Shown here piece by piece: positions 1 to 7,842 of a stretch of DNA of 50,355 nt. A model generated the notes under the pieces. It worked only from the letters and a program-made list of their open reading frames with translations. It was not told the origin of the DNA and did no database searches. Position numbers and translations under genes: made by a program. Within the stretch, counting starts at the first letter, position 1. Each line of letters starts with the position of its first letter. This stretch comes from an uncultured Bacillota bacterium (GTDB taxonomy: Bacteria > Bacillota_I > Bacilli_A > RF39 > UBA660): NCBI GenBank assembly GCA_948466255.1, contig CAOJZV010000008.1, positions 1-50,355 on the forward strand, read 5' to 3'.

Positions 1-40
1 CACCCCCCCTCGCCCCCCCCGCCCCCCCCGACACCCTATA
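1..40. other. C-rich low-complexity window edge
   Basis: The first 40 bases are almost pure C runs broken by single bases. This is foreign to the AT-rich surroundings and sits where the copy of the promoter module at 20144-20176 continues into a coding region. On the minus strand it would be the start of a gene read off the window. It is most simply a low-quality contig end extended through a poly-G tract, and I would not interpret its bases. Confidence 0.55.
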
Positions 41-62
41 CCCCCTACTTTATTTTAAGTAT

Positions 63-91
63 ATTATACCCCCCCCCCCTGGTTTTGGCAA
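63..91 (-). promoter_or_regulatory. Promoter with 11-G spacer tract (candidate phase-variable promoter, copy 1)
   Basis: On the minus strand a -35 box TTGCCA (86-91) and a perfect -10 box TATAAT (63-68) are separated by 17 nt, of which 11 (69-79) are an unbroken G run. The module reads leftward out of the window. The flanks match copy 2 at 20144-20176 closely, both upstream (the CTGGTTTTGGCAAGTATTTT side on the plus strand) and downstream, where the TTTA/AAAGTAGG leader is shared. With 17 nt the spacing is optimal, so this copy should be ON. The gene it drives is lost at the window edge; by analogy it may be a surface protein. Confidence 0.7.
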
Positions 92-138
92 GTATTTTTA
101 AGGTTAAAATCGATGTTTTTACATTTAATGTACAAAAA

Positions 139-165
139 AAATAAATACTTTTTGTATTTATCTTT
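139..165 (-). terminator. Rho-independent terminator after the 158-1015 gene
   Basis: On the minus strand the stem ATAAATAC / GTATTTAT with an AAAAA loop is followed by a run of eight T. It lies at the stop codon of the gene. Confidence 0.75.
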
Positions 166-1015
166 TTTTAGATTGACCTTCTATGTCAAAAAATAATGAA
201 TCATCAAAAAGTGCCATTTGGTTTGGTAATTGTTTTTTTGCTTTTTTAGATTTCTTATCTAAAATTTTTATAATATCAAGATTTATAGGTGAAATTGAAT
301 TATCATGCATTTCTTCTATTCTTTCTTCTCTTTCATATTCTATTCTATCTTGAGGTGACCATATTTTTTCTCTTGTTATTTCATATAAAATGTCTTCTAG
401 TTTATTTTTAGTCATGAAATATCCACGAAGATTATGATAATGTGAAATTGCCTCTATAAAGGTCTCTTTTGCTTTTACACTATCCATTAAATCTTTTTCT
501 TTTAATTTATTTAATGTTTTAATTAGATCTAGACCAAAATATCTATTTTTATAATCTGTCATAAACATTCTATATTCTGCTTGGAACATTCCAGCAGTCC
601 AGTTTCTAACTATTTCACTTTGAAATTCATTTGTATATGGAGTGCCAAGAGCGAAATATTCTTTAATTTCATTATGGTTTATAAAATCTATTAATTCTTC
701 TTGGTCACTATATAAAACTTGGTGATTACCATTAAATTCACCTTTACCTCTATATTCTATACTAATATGAAATTCATCATAATTTGTATTTGGAAGACTT
801 ACTAAGTTATTTTGGACTGCGTAATCTAAAAGTTCTTTTTCGTTTTGAAACCTTGTAGTAAAGGCATCTATTGCCATTTGATATGTTTCTTTACCGCCTA
901 CTGTTTTTCTTTCTATTCCTCTTTTGGTCTCTGGAATAGTTATTATTTTTTTAATTTTTGGATTTTGAACTATTAAACTAAATTTATCTGGTTGCATACT
1001 ATCTTTTTTTGCCAT
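158..1015 (-). CDS. Hypothetical protein with C-terminal clamp-binding-like motif
   Basis: This 285-residue soluble, charged protein is not recognised. No signal peptide or membrane segment is visible. Much of it looks helical, with a basic KKSKKAKK stretch near residues 252-262. The C-terminus carries QMALFDD (about 266-272), which fits the loose QxxLF consensus used by many proteins to bind the DNA polymerase III beta clamp; this is an inference from pattern only. The start is supported by AGGAAGTGA upstream and a promoter at 1036-1063. It follows topA but has its own promoter, and the topA terminator lies between them. Confidence 0.8.
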   Translation of the reverse strand: MAKKDSMQPDKFSLIVQNPKIKKIITIPETKRGIERKTVGGKETYQMAIDAFTTRFQNEKELLDYAVQNNLVSLPNTNYDEFHISIEYRGKGEFNGNHQVLYSDQEELIDFINHNEIKEYFALGTPYTNEFQSEIVRNWTAGMFQAEYRMFMTDYKNRYFGLDLIKTLNKLKEKDLMDSVKAKETFIEAISHYHNLRGYFMTKNKLEDILYEITREKIWSPQDRIEYEREERIEEMHDNSISPINLDIIKILDKKSKKAKKQLPNQMALFDDSLFFDIEGQSKKR

Positions 1016-1035
1016 AGAATCACTTCCTTATTTGT

Positions 1036-1063
1036 ATTATACCTTATTTCTTTGTTTTGTCAA
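1036..1063 (-). promoter_or_regulatory. Vegetative promoter for the 158-1015 gene
   Basis: TTGACA (1058-1063), a 16-nt spacer and TATAAT (1036-1041) on the minus strand. The -35 box is contiguous with the T-run of the topA terminator, so terminator and promoter share bases. Confidence 0.8.
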
Positions 1064-1100
1064 AAAAAAGTAGCTACTACTTTGTAAAGTCGCAGCTACT
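1061..1100 (-). terminator. topA terminator
   Basis: An imperfect inverted repeat with arms AGTAGCT...AGCTACT (1069-1100) contains the topA stop codon. It is followed on the minus strand by eight T, which run into the -35 box of the next gene. Confidence 0.75.
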
Positions 1101-3107
1101 GCATTTTATTTTATCTTTTTTTTCGGTAAGCATACTTCCACATTCTGGACATTTTTCATCTATTGGTTTATCCCAATAAGCTGTCTTACATTTAGGATAG
1201 TTATTGCATCCATAGAAAATTTTTCCTCTTCTACTTTTTTTCTCTACTATTTTCCCATCTTTACAGTTTGGACAATCGCAGATAATTGTTTCTTCTTTTG
1301 GCTCTTGTTTTATATATTTACATGCTGGAAAATTTGAGCAAGCAACAAACTCACCATATTTACCTTTTCTAATAACTAAAGGGTGTCCACATTCTGGGCA
1401 CATTTCCCCTGTTTGTTCTGCTTCTTTTTTAGGCATCTTTTCTAAAGCTTCTTCTAGCTTAGGCTCAAATTCTTTAAAGAAGTTATCTAGCACTTTATAC
1501 CAAATTTCTTTACCTTCAGCTACTTTATCTAAGTCAGTTTCCATATTAGCTGTATATTCTACATTTATAATATGGTTAAAATATTCTTGTAATTTATCAG
1601 TTACTTCAAAACCAATTTCGGTTGGAACAAATTTCTTTTCTACTAAATTTACATATCCCCTATTTTTAATATTATCCATAATAGTGGCATATGTTGAAGG
1701 TCTTCCAATTCCAAGTTCATCCATTTCTTTAATTAATTTTGCTTCTGTATATCTAGCTGGTGGCTGAGTGAAATGTTGGTCCTTAGTTATATCATTTGAA
1801 ACAATTACTTTTGACTGATATGTATCTAGTGGTGGAAGAACTGTATCTTTTGTATCTTCGTAATCACTATATACTTTTAAATATCCATCAAAAACGATGA
1901 TTTGACCGGTTGCTTTAAACTGGTAATCATTGTTATTTAAGATAGCAGTAGTACCTTCTACTTTAGCTTCTTTCATTAAACTAGCTAAAGCTCTATAGTA
2001 AATTAAACGATATAATTTAAATTCATCGTCTTTTAAATATGGTTTTACACTTTCTGGTGTTCTGGTAATGCTGGTTGGTCTAATTGCTTCGTGTCCATCT
2101 TGAACATTATCTGTTTTTTTAGACACTTTTACTCTACCTATATATTCTTTTCCATACTTTGTTTCAATAAAATTATATGTTTCTCTTACAAATTCATCAG
2201 CAAGTCTAATTGAATCTGTACGCATATAGGTAATTAATCCGACTGTTTCATTTTCTAAATCAATACCTTCGTATAATTTTTGGGCAACTGACATAGTTTT
2301 TTTAGCACCAAATCTAAGTTTACTAGATGCTTCTTGTTGCATAGTACTAGTTGTAAAAGGTGCTTTTGATGCTTTTTGTTTTTCTTTTTTATCTACGCTT
2401 TCAATTTCAAAAGTATTATTTAATTTATCTAATATTTCATTAGCTTCTAATTCGTTTTTTATTTCTATTTTTTTATGTTTATACTGAAATAAATCAGCAT
2501 TAAATTCTTTGAATTTAGCAGTTATGGTCCAATATTCTTCTGGAATAAAAGCCTGGATTTCTCTTTCTTTATCAACAATTAGTTTTAAGGCAACACTTTG
2601 AACTCTACCAGCACTGGTTCCATCTGTTTTTGATTTAATTAATTTTGATAATCTAAAACCAATTATTCTATCTAGGATTCTTCTTGTTTCTTGACTGTTT
2701 ACTAGGTTTTTATCAATTTTACCTGCGTTTTTTATTCCTTCAGTTACTCCTTTTTTAGTAATCTCTGGGAATAATACACGGCTATAATGATTATCATCTA
2801 AACCTAAGACATCGTAAATGTGCCATGCGATAGCTTCCCCTTCACGGTCGGGGTCGGTTGCAAGAATAACATTATCAACATTTTTAGCTTCTTTTTTTAG
2901 TTCATCTATAACCTTTTTCTTCTCACTTATTGTTTTATAGTCTGGTTTAAAATTATTTTCAATATCAACACCTAATCCGAATTTACCTTTGGTTGATAAA
3001 TCTCTAATATGTCCTTTACTTGATGTAACTGTGTAGTCAGGTCCAAGATATTTACTAATCGATTTTACTTTTGTTGGAGATTCCACTATAACTAAGTTTT
3101 TTGCCAT
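1077..3107 (-). CDS. topA: DNA topoisomerase I
   Basis: Type IA topoisomerase that relaxes negative supercoils through a 5'-phosphotyrosine intermediate. The N-terminal Toprim domain has VIVESPTK (E9) and the acidic triad TDPDREGEA (D85, D87, E89). The active-site tyrosine is in GLITYMRTDS (Y294). After the core there are three four-Cys zinc-ribbon repeats starting CPECG, CDCPNC and CPECG (about residues 570-676), the usual C-terminal DNA-binding module in Firmicutes. Length 676 is normal. The last zinc ribbon runs into the terminator hairpin. It is probably transcribed alone. Confidence 0.97.
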   Translation of the reverse strand: MAKNLVIVESPTKVKSISKYLGPDYTVTSSKGHIRDLSTKGKFGLGVDIENNFKPDYKTISEKKKVIDELKKEAKNVDNVILATDPDREGEAIAWHIYDVLGLDDNHYSRVLFPEITKKGVTEGIKNAGKIDKNLVNSQETRRILDRIIGFRLSKLIKSKTDGTSAGRVQSVALKLIVDKEREIQAFIPEEYWTITAKFKEFNADLFQYKHKKIEIKNELEANEILDKLNNTFEIESVDKKEKQKASKAPFTTSTMQQEASSKLRFGAKKTMSVAQKLYEGIDLENETVGLITYMRTDSIRLADEFVRETYNFIETKYGKEYIGRVKVSKKTDNVQDGHEAIRPTSITRTPESVKPYLKDDEFKLYRLIYYRALASLMKEAKVEGTTAILNNNDYQFKATGQIIVFDGYLKVYSDYEDTKDTVLPPLDTYQSKVIVSNDITKDQHFTQPPARYTEAKLIKEMDELGIGRPSTYATIMDNIKNRGYVNLVEKKFVPTEIGFEVTDKLQEYFNHIINVEYTANMETDLDKVAEGKEIWYKVLDNFFKEFEPKLEEALEKMPKKEAEQTGEMCPECGHPLVIRKGKYGEFVACSNFPACKYIKQEPKEETIICDCPNCKDGKIVEKKSRRGKIFYGCNNYPKCKTAYWDKPIDEKCPECGSMLTEKKDKIKCSSCDFTK

Positions 3108-3202
3108 AATCCACTTCCTTTTCGTTAATATATTTTATACACCATTATTGTTTTTATGTCAAATACTTTTTATTTCATTATAAAAGTATCCTTATTGGAT
3201 AC

Positions 3203-4138
3203 TTAAAATTTTCCACATTTACTTCCCCATGAATCTACTAGTTCATTATTTCTATATATTTTTAATAATTCACAGTTATTTGAACATCTATTACATTCTA
3301 TAGCCTTTGTATCAAACGTTATATCCTCAAGTTCTAATGAATAAGTTTTACCTATTTTATTTTTTCTGGCAAGTACAGCTATCCCTATAGCACCCATTAA
3401 GTGACTATTTTCATCTACTATAATATCTTCATTTAATACTTCTTTAAAATATTTAACTACGCCTTCATTTTTAGAAACACCACCTTGGAAAATAATTGGA
3501 GCTTCTATTTTTTTTCCTTTGCCTACGTTGTTTAAATAATTTAAAACTACACTTTTACAAAGCCCTGCTATAATATCTTCTTTAGGATAACCTACCTGGG
3601 CTTTATGAACTAAATCGGATTCAGCAAACACGGTACATCTAGCGGCTATTTTAACAGGATTTTTTGATTTTAAAGCATATTTACCAAATTCTTCTGGCTG
3701 TAATCCTAACCTTTTAGCTTGGCTTGAAAGAAATGATCCTGTTCCAGCAGCACACAATGTATTCATGGCATAGTTTGTTATTATCCCATTTTTTATTAAG
3801 ATTATTTTTGAATCTTGGCCTCCTATTTCTAGGATTGTTCTAACATTTGGATAGTATGTAAGTGTTCCTACGGCATGCGCGGTTATTTCGTTTTTAACGA
3901 TGTTAGCTTTTAACATTAAACCGATTAATTTTCTAGCACTTCCTGTTGTGCCTATTCCTTTTATAATACATTTTTTAGGTAAGTTTTGTTTTAATATTTT
4001 TATTAATTTCCTTACAGCATTTACTGGATTACCTTCAGTCCATATATATTCCTTAGCAATTATTTTATTATCGTCATCAATGATTACTCCTTTGGTTGAT
4101 ATTGAACCGATATCAATTCCTAAATAACACTCTTTCAT
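3203..4138 (-). CDS. BadF/BadG/BcrA/BcrD-type ATPase, 2-hydroxyacyl-CoA dehydratase activase-like
   Basis: ASKHA-fold ATPase of the family that activates 2-hydroxyacyl-CoA dehydratases by ATP-driven electron transfer. It shows the phosphate loop GIDIGSISTK (7-16), EIGGQDSK (104-111), and the two cysteines that hold the bridging [4Fe-4S] cluster in HgdC-like activases: C129 in LCAAGTGSF and C168 in ARCTVFAES. A short C-terminal Cys-rich tail (CNRCSNNC ... CGKF) follows. It is the last gene of a three-gene operon; its ATG overlaps the end of the upstream gene by 4 bases. The physiological substrate is unknown; it may be a redox enzyme unrelated to amino-acid fermentation. Confidence 0.88.
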   Translation of the reverse strand: MKECYLGIDIGSISTKGVIIDDDNKIIAKEYIWTEGNPVNAVRKLIKILKQNLPKKCIIKGIGTTGSARKLIGLMLKANIVKNEITAHAVGTLTYYPNVRTILEIGGQDSKIILIKNGIITNYAMNTLCAAGTGSFLSSQAKRLGLQPEEFGKYALKSKNPVKIAARCTVFAESDLVHKAQVGYPKEDIIAGLCKSVVLNYLNNVGKGKKIEAPIIFQGGVSKNEGVVKYFKEVLNEDIIVDENSHLMGAIGIAVLARKNKIGKTYSLELEDITFDTKAIECNRCSNNCELLKIYRNNELVDSWGSKCGKF

Positions 4139-5196
4139 TTTCTCTTCCTCATTTCTAACATGTCGTAAAAGGCTTCTAATCTTGTTTTTATTCCGGTTTC
4201 TGATGTGTTAGCATCGAAGCTAAAAAATAAAACTGGAACTTCATATTCACTTGCAATTTTATTTATAATTGGCATTGCTCCTATTTCTGGTGTACAAAAG
4301 GCTGATTTTATATGAATGATTCCATCATATCCTTCTTCACAAAGATATTTTGTTCTGGCAATATTGTCAGCGGCATCGGCCCCCATTTGGTATTTGATAT
4401 ATTCTTTTACGTACTTTAAATAGTGTTTTATGGATTTCCCTTTTTCAAATAATAAATAATTTACATTAGTAAATCTTTTTATTTCTAATTTGTTTTTAGC
4501 TAATTCTTTTTCTAAAAAATAGTTTGAAAATGGTTCCATAATTGTATAAAGTTCACCTATTATTCCAATTTTTAAACAGTCATCTGGTTTATGTATTTTT
4601 AATTCTGTAAATCCCTTTGTATATTTTCTGTAAAGTTGTTTTAATTCTTTATAATTTTTTACTTTACTAAAATCCCTTAGACATTTTTCTTTTAAGTATT
4701 CAAATGAACCTTCTTCTATTTCAAAGCCAACATTTTCTCTTATATATTCATCTATAGTGTCCATGTATTTAACCATTTTAATAGTTATAAATCCATAATA
4801 CAAAGCTTTTATTTTACTGAATTTTGGATCTATTTGCTTTATTAATCTATAAATTCTTTTTATGCTTGTTTTTCCTTTAGTTACTAAGTTTACTAATTTA
4901 ATATCATAACCTAGATTTTTTAGTATTTCTTCTTGAACTTCAGCATAATAACCATATCTACATCCTCCACCCATTTGAATTAGGGTATTGGCTCCTTTTT
5001 CTATAGATTCTATCATTGTTCCTAATGTATATTTAAATGGTGTACAAACAAATTCTGGACTATATTTTGAACCTATTTCTATTGTCCTTGCGGTTATTGG
5101 TGGGGGCGAAATAATTTCAGCGTGTAAAACATTTTTTAATAAATAGTTCGCAGGTACATGATAATCGCCCATAAGTGGGAATGATATTTTAGTCAT
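4135..5196 (-). CDS. 2-hydroxyacyl-CoA dehydratase (HgdB)-family subunit
   Basis: 353 residues with features of the CoA-dehydratase D-component fold: an early conserved Cys (FVCTPFK), MGGGCRYGYYAE, and a late segment HIKSAFCTPEIGAMP followed by PVLFFSFDANTSETGIKTRLEAF, which recurs in the upstream gene as VLDDTSSFTGTETRLESF. The cysteines are candidate iron-sulfur ligands. It overlaps the next upstream gene by 8 bases and the downstream activase by 4, so translation is likely coupled. In many Firmicutes these three parts are fused in a single protein of over 1000 residues; here they are separate. Function beyond a CoA-dehydratase-like redox protein cannot be read from sequence. Confidence 0.8.
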   Translation of the reverse strand: MTKISFPLMGDYHVPANYLLKNVLHAEIISPPPITARTIEIGSKYSPEFVCTPFKYTLGTMIESIEKGANTLIQMGGGCRYGYYAEVQEEILKNLGYDIKLVNLVTKGKTSIKRIYRLIKQIDPKFSKIKALYYGFITIKMVKYMDTIDEYIRENVGFEIEEGSFEYLKEKCLRDFSKVKNYKELKQLYRKYTKGFTELKIHKPDDCLKIGIIGELYTIMEPFSNYFLEKELAKNKLEIKRFTNVNYLLFEKGKSIKHYLKYVKEYIKYQMGADAADNIARTKYLCEEGYDGIIHIKSAFCTPEIGAMPIINKIASEYEVPVLFFSFDANTSETGIKTRLEAFYDMLEMRKRK

Positions 5197-6091
5197 TAAA
5201 TCCCCCCTTCAACATATCTATAAAACTTTCTAGCCTGGTTTCGGTTCCGGTAAATGATGATGTGTCATCTAAAACTAAATTTATATATGGAATATTTATT
5301 TTACGCATTACAAGTTCATTTACTAAAGAGTCTGGTCCACATGGAAAAGCCGATAGAAATATGATCCCATCTATTTTATCTTTAGAATATATTATAGAGC
5401 CAATATTATCTTTAGAATATTTAAAATACAAATCTTTTGAAAGTTTTTCGCTTAATTTGTTAGTGATTTTCTCATCAAATTTATCACTAAATATTATTTC
5501 TATATTTTCTTTTTCTAAATATTTTATTATTTCTTTTCCGATTAAATCATCATAAGTATTATAAGGATGACTTACTAATAGTATTTTGGTTTTTGTCCCG
5601 TTTAATTTATTTGTATTTATTGTTATTTCTCTTGATCTTTTTTCTTTATATTTATTTATGGCATATTTGTAGGCTTTTTTACTTTCATGTTTTGTTTTAC
5701 TTAAGTTTATACCTATTTTAATAAGTCCTTTTTTTAAGGTTTCATTATTATCTAAATTTATATTATAATTTAAAATTTTTACATCAAAAATATTATTAAT
5801 TATATCGTAAGCACTTAAAAAATTTGTGCATGTTTGATTTTCTAAACCATAATTATCTATTCTTGGAATTAATAAATAATCACATTTATCTTTAAGGTAC
5901 GCACAATGACCAATATATGTTTTTAAAGCCAAACACATTTCATCATTAGAATATTTTAAGCCCATATCCATAATTTCTTTATTGGTGTTTGGGCTTATAA
6001 TATATGGGATTTTTAAGTAATCAAAAAAGTTTTTCCATATATCTCCATAATAATAGTAAAATATACTTCTTGGAATACCTATCTTGTCCAT
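5189..6091 (-). CDS. DUF2229 / CoA-dehydratase-related protein
   Basis: 300 residues, first gene of the three-gene operon. The N-terminus (GIPRSIFYYYYGDIWKNFF) matches the opening of the DUF2229 region found in fused dehydratase-activase proteins. Cysteines occur at MCLALK, GHCAYLKDKC, TCTNF and AFPCGPDSLV, and the C-terminal TGTETRLESFIDML parallels the ending of the next protein. This suggests the two are diverged paralogues forming a heterodimer, as in known dehydratases. The start is supported by GGTGATAAT ahead of the ATG. Substrate unknown. Confidence 0.75.
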   Translation of the reverse strand: MDKIGIPRSIFYYYYGDIWKNFFDYLKIPYIISPNTNKEIMDMGLKYSNDEMCLALKTYIGHCAYLKDKCDYLLIPRIDNYGLENQTCTNFLSAYDIINNIFDVKILNYNINLDNNETLKKGLIKIGINLSKTKHESKKAYKYAINKYKEKRSREITINTNKLNGTKTKILLVSHPYNTYDDLIGKEIIKYLEKENIEIIFSDKFDEKITNKLSEKLSKDLYFKYSKDNIGSIIYSKDKIDGIIFLSAFPCGPDSLVNELVMRKINIPYINLVLDDTSSFTGTETRLESFIDMLKGGFND

Positions 6092-6181
6092 ATTATCACC
6101 ATTATAAATATATTAAGGCTTATCTTTTTTTATGAATATTTTATATTTTTTGTTTGATAATATTAATGGAGGATGGTATTT

Positions 6182-6337
6182 ATGGATAATTCTAGAATTA
6201 AATGTACAGTTAAGGACTGTAAGCACCATGATGGTGATTGCAGATGTAAATTAAATGAAATTAAAGTATGTCACTCTGAGGATTCTAAGAAAAAAGAAGC
6301 TACTATGTGTGATAGCTATAAGAAACTAGATAAATAA
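6182..6337 (+). CDS. DUF1540-type Cys-rich small protein
   Basis: A 51-residue protein with six cysteines (8, 13, 20, 22, 30, 43) in the spacing typical of DUF1540: a CTVxxCxxH opening, a CxC centre and a late C-D-S-Y. Members are common in spore-forming Firmicutes and are presumed to bind metal. The start has AATGGAGGATGG upstream at good spacing. A GATAAT element lies 8-20 bases further up. It is divergent from the dehydratase operon and ends in its own terminator. Confidence 0.85.
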   Translation: MDNSRIKCTVKDCKHHDGDCRCKLNEIKVCHSEDSKKKEATMCDSYKKLDK

Positions 6338-6360
6338 GCCTAATTAATAGCTTATTTTTT
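6332..6360 (+). terminator. Terminator of the DUF1540 gene
   Basis: AAATAAGC / GCTTATTT stem overlapping the stop codon, followed by a T-run. Confidence 0.75.
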
Positions 6361-6367
6361 TATAATG

Positions 6368-6376
6368 TGGTATAAT
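6368..6376 (+). promoter_or_regulatory. Extended -10 promoter of the FemAB gene
   Basis: TGG-TATAAT forms an extended -10 element; no convincing -35 box is seen at the right distance. Transcription would begin near 6383, after the upstream in-frame ATG at 6375, which decides the start at 6414. Confidence 0.65.
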
Positions 6377-6413
6377 GATGGGGTGGAAAACTTTTGAAAG
6401 GAGGTGCGGATAT

Positions 6414-7667
6414 ATGCAGCTAAAACAGCTTACAAATGAGGAGTTTAGAACTTTTAGTAAACAATTTAGACCTTCCTCTATCTTCCAAACTACTGAGTAT
6501 GCTTTTACGATGAATGAAGAAGATTTTGATACTTTCTTTTTAGGTCTTGTTGACGATGGAGTTATTAAGGCTGCTAGTTTAATATTAATTAGAAAAATTA
6601 ATGGTTTTAAATATGCTTTCGCACCTCGTGGATTTTTAGTTAATTATAATGATTTTTCATTAGTGGAATCTTTTACTAAACAAGTTAAAAAATTTTTAGG
6701 AAAACGTGATGTTGTAGCTATTAAAATTAGCCCTTTAATTGTTAAAAAAGTTTATGATGCTGATTATAATGTTGTAGGTATAAATCCTAATTATGATAGT
6801 ATCTTTAACAATCTTAAAAAGCTAGGTTTTTATCATCTTGGTTATAACAATTATTTTGAGGCCTTAAAACCTAGATATGAAGCTATTGTAAATATTGATT
6901 TACCATATACTAAAATGTTTGCGAATATTAAAAAGCCTTTCAGAACTAAAATCAGAAAGGCTACTAAAGATGGGATTAAAGTATATCATGGTAATATTAA
7001 TAATTTGGATTATTTGTATGAACATACCAAAAATAAATATCCTAGGGATTTAAAATATTTTAAGGAATTATATAGATTTTTTGATAAAGAAAATATGATT
7101 GATTTTTATTATAGTATGTTAGATACTACTGACTATTTAAAAATTACTCAAGAATTATATAGTAAATATGAAAAATTAAGTTTTGATTTAAATAAGCAAC
7201 TTATGAATAATCCTAATAATAGTGATAAAATCATTAACCGTAAAATGAAAATAGATCAAAGATTTGAAGAATATAAAAAACAGCTTGTTATCGCGACTAA
7301 TTATTTAAGAGAACATCCTCATGGAATTATTTTATCTTCAGCTTTAGTAATTAAATGGAATGATGAAGTTCATTTGGTTATTGACGGATATGATAATGAT
7401 TATAAAAGTTTTAATGCAAAACATTTATTACTTTGGAAATTAATGGGAAGATATTCTAAATTAGGTTTTAAGAAATTTAATTTAGGTGGAATTAGTAATA
7501 TTAATGTTAATAATCCAGCATATAAAGGATTAAATGAATTTAAAATGAGTTTTAATGCGAAAGCTACTGAATATGCAGGTGACTTTGAATTAATAACTAA
7601 TTCTCCTTTATACTTTATGTATCGTAAAACGTCTAACATTAGTAATATGTGGAAAACAGGAAAGTAA
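6414..7667 (+). CDS. FemAB/FemX-family aminoacyltransferase (peptidoglycan cross-bridge)
   Basis: 417-residue member of the Fem family, which transfers amino acids from aminoacyl-tRNA to the peptidoglycan stem peptide at the membrane. Two GNAT-like halves can be seen. A lysine-rich KKPFRTKIRKATKDGIKV loop (about 175-192) is typical, and a helical insertion (about 235-300, Lys/Glu-rich) corresponds to the coiled-coil arm of these enzymes. The C-terminal half has YDNDYKSFNAKHLLLWKLM and FNLGGIS. AAAGGAGG lies 8 bases before the ATG at 6414. The 13 in-frame codons upstream are excluded by the promoter position. The cross-bridge amino acid cannot be predicted. Confidence 0.88.
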   Translation: MQLKQLTNEEFRTFSKQFRPSSIFQTTEYAFTMNEEDFDTFFLGLVDDGVIKAASLILIRKINGFKYAFAPRGFLVNYNDFSLVESFTKQVKKFLGKRDVVAIKISPLIVKKVYDADYNVVGINPNYDSIFNNLKKLGFYHLGYNNYFEALKPRYEAIVNIDLPYTKMFANIKKPFRTKIRKATKDGIKVYHGNINNLDYLYEHTKNKYPRDLKYFKELYRFFDKENMIDFYYSMLDTTDYLKITQELYSKYEKLSFDLNKQLMNNPNNSDKIINRKMKIDQRFEEYKKQLVIATNYLREHPHGIILSSALVIKWNDEVHLVIDGYDNDYKSFNAKHLLLWKLMGRYSKLGFKKFNLGGISNINVNNPAYKGLNEFKMSFNAKATEYAGDFELITNSPLYFMYRKTSNISNMWKTGK

Positions 7668-7684
7668 AACGACTTTCCTGTTTT
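7653..7684 (+). terminator. Terminator of the FemAB gene
   Basis: Perfect 12-bp stem AAAACAGGAAAG / CTTTCCTGTTTT overlapping the stop codon, with T-rich 3' side. Confidence 0.85.
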
Positions 7685-7694
7685 TACACAAAAA

Positions 7695-7720
7695 AACCAG
7701 CTATTTTGAAATAGTTGGTT
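7695..7720 (-). terminator. Terminator of a small minus-strand transcript
   Basis: AACCAACTATTT / AAATAGCTGGTT stem with one wobble, followed on the minus strand by seven T. It lies just after the micro-ORF at 7730-7756. Confidence 0.7.
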
Positions 7721-7729
7721 ATAGGGAAA

Positions 7730-7756
7730 TTAGCAAGTTCCTATACTTTTATCCAT
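7730..7756 (-). CDS. Possible 8-codon micro-ORF (MDKSIGTC)
   Basis: An ATG preceded by a strong AGGAGGG (7762-7768) opens a frame of only eight codons, MDKSIGTC, then TAA. It has its own upstream promoter (7775-7803) and a terminator directly after, forming an isolated transcription unit of about 75-80 bases between tuf and the convergent FemAB gene. Whether the peptide matters or the RNA is the product is unknown. No downstream gene is available for an attenuation role. Confidence 0.35.
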   Translation of the reverse strand: MDKSIGTC

Positions 7757-7774
7757 AATATCCCTCCTATTTAT

Positions 7775-7803
7775 ATTATATTATATTATATTAAAATAAT
7801 CAA
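7775..7803 (-). promoter_or_regulatory. Promoter of the micro-ORF transcript
   Basis: TTGATT (7798-7803), 17 nt, TATAAT (7775-7780) on the minus strand, within a TATAT-rich repeat. An overlapping TTGTTG/TAATAT pair is an alternative. The predicted start falls at or just before the Shine-Dalgarno site, so the leader would be nearly absent. Confidence 0.5.
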
Positions 7804-7807
7804 CAAG

Positions 7808-7833
7808 AAAAAACTGCAGGTAAATGCAGTTTT
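7808..7833 (-). terminator. tuf terminator
   Basis: AAAACTGCA / TGCAGTTTT stem with a T-run, about 10 bases after the tuf stop codon. Confidence 0.85.
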
Positions 7834-7842
7834 GTTTTTCTA

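Noticed and set aside
1-50. G-quadruplex or telomere-like function of the C-rich left edge
   Set aside because: It sits at the window end next to an 11-C tract and disagrees with the conserved leader of the second promoter copy. A poly-G sequencing or contig-end artefact is simpler.
6375-6413. Longer FemAB start at 6375
   Set aside because: The ATG overlaps the -10 box; transcription starts later, and AAAGGAGG supports 6414.
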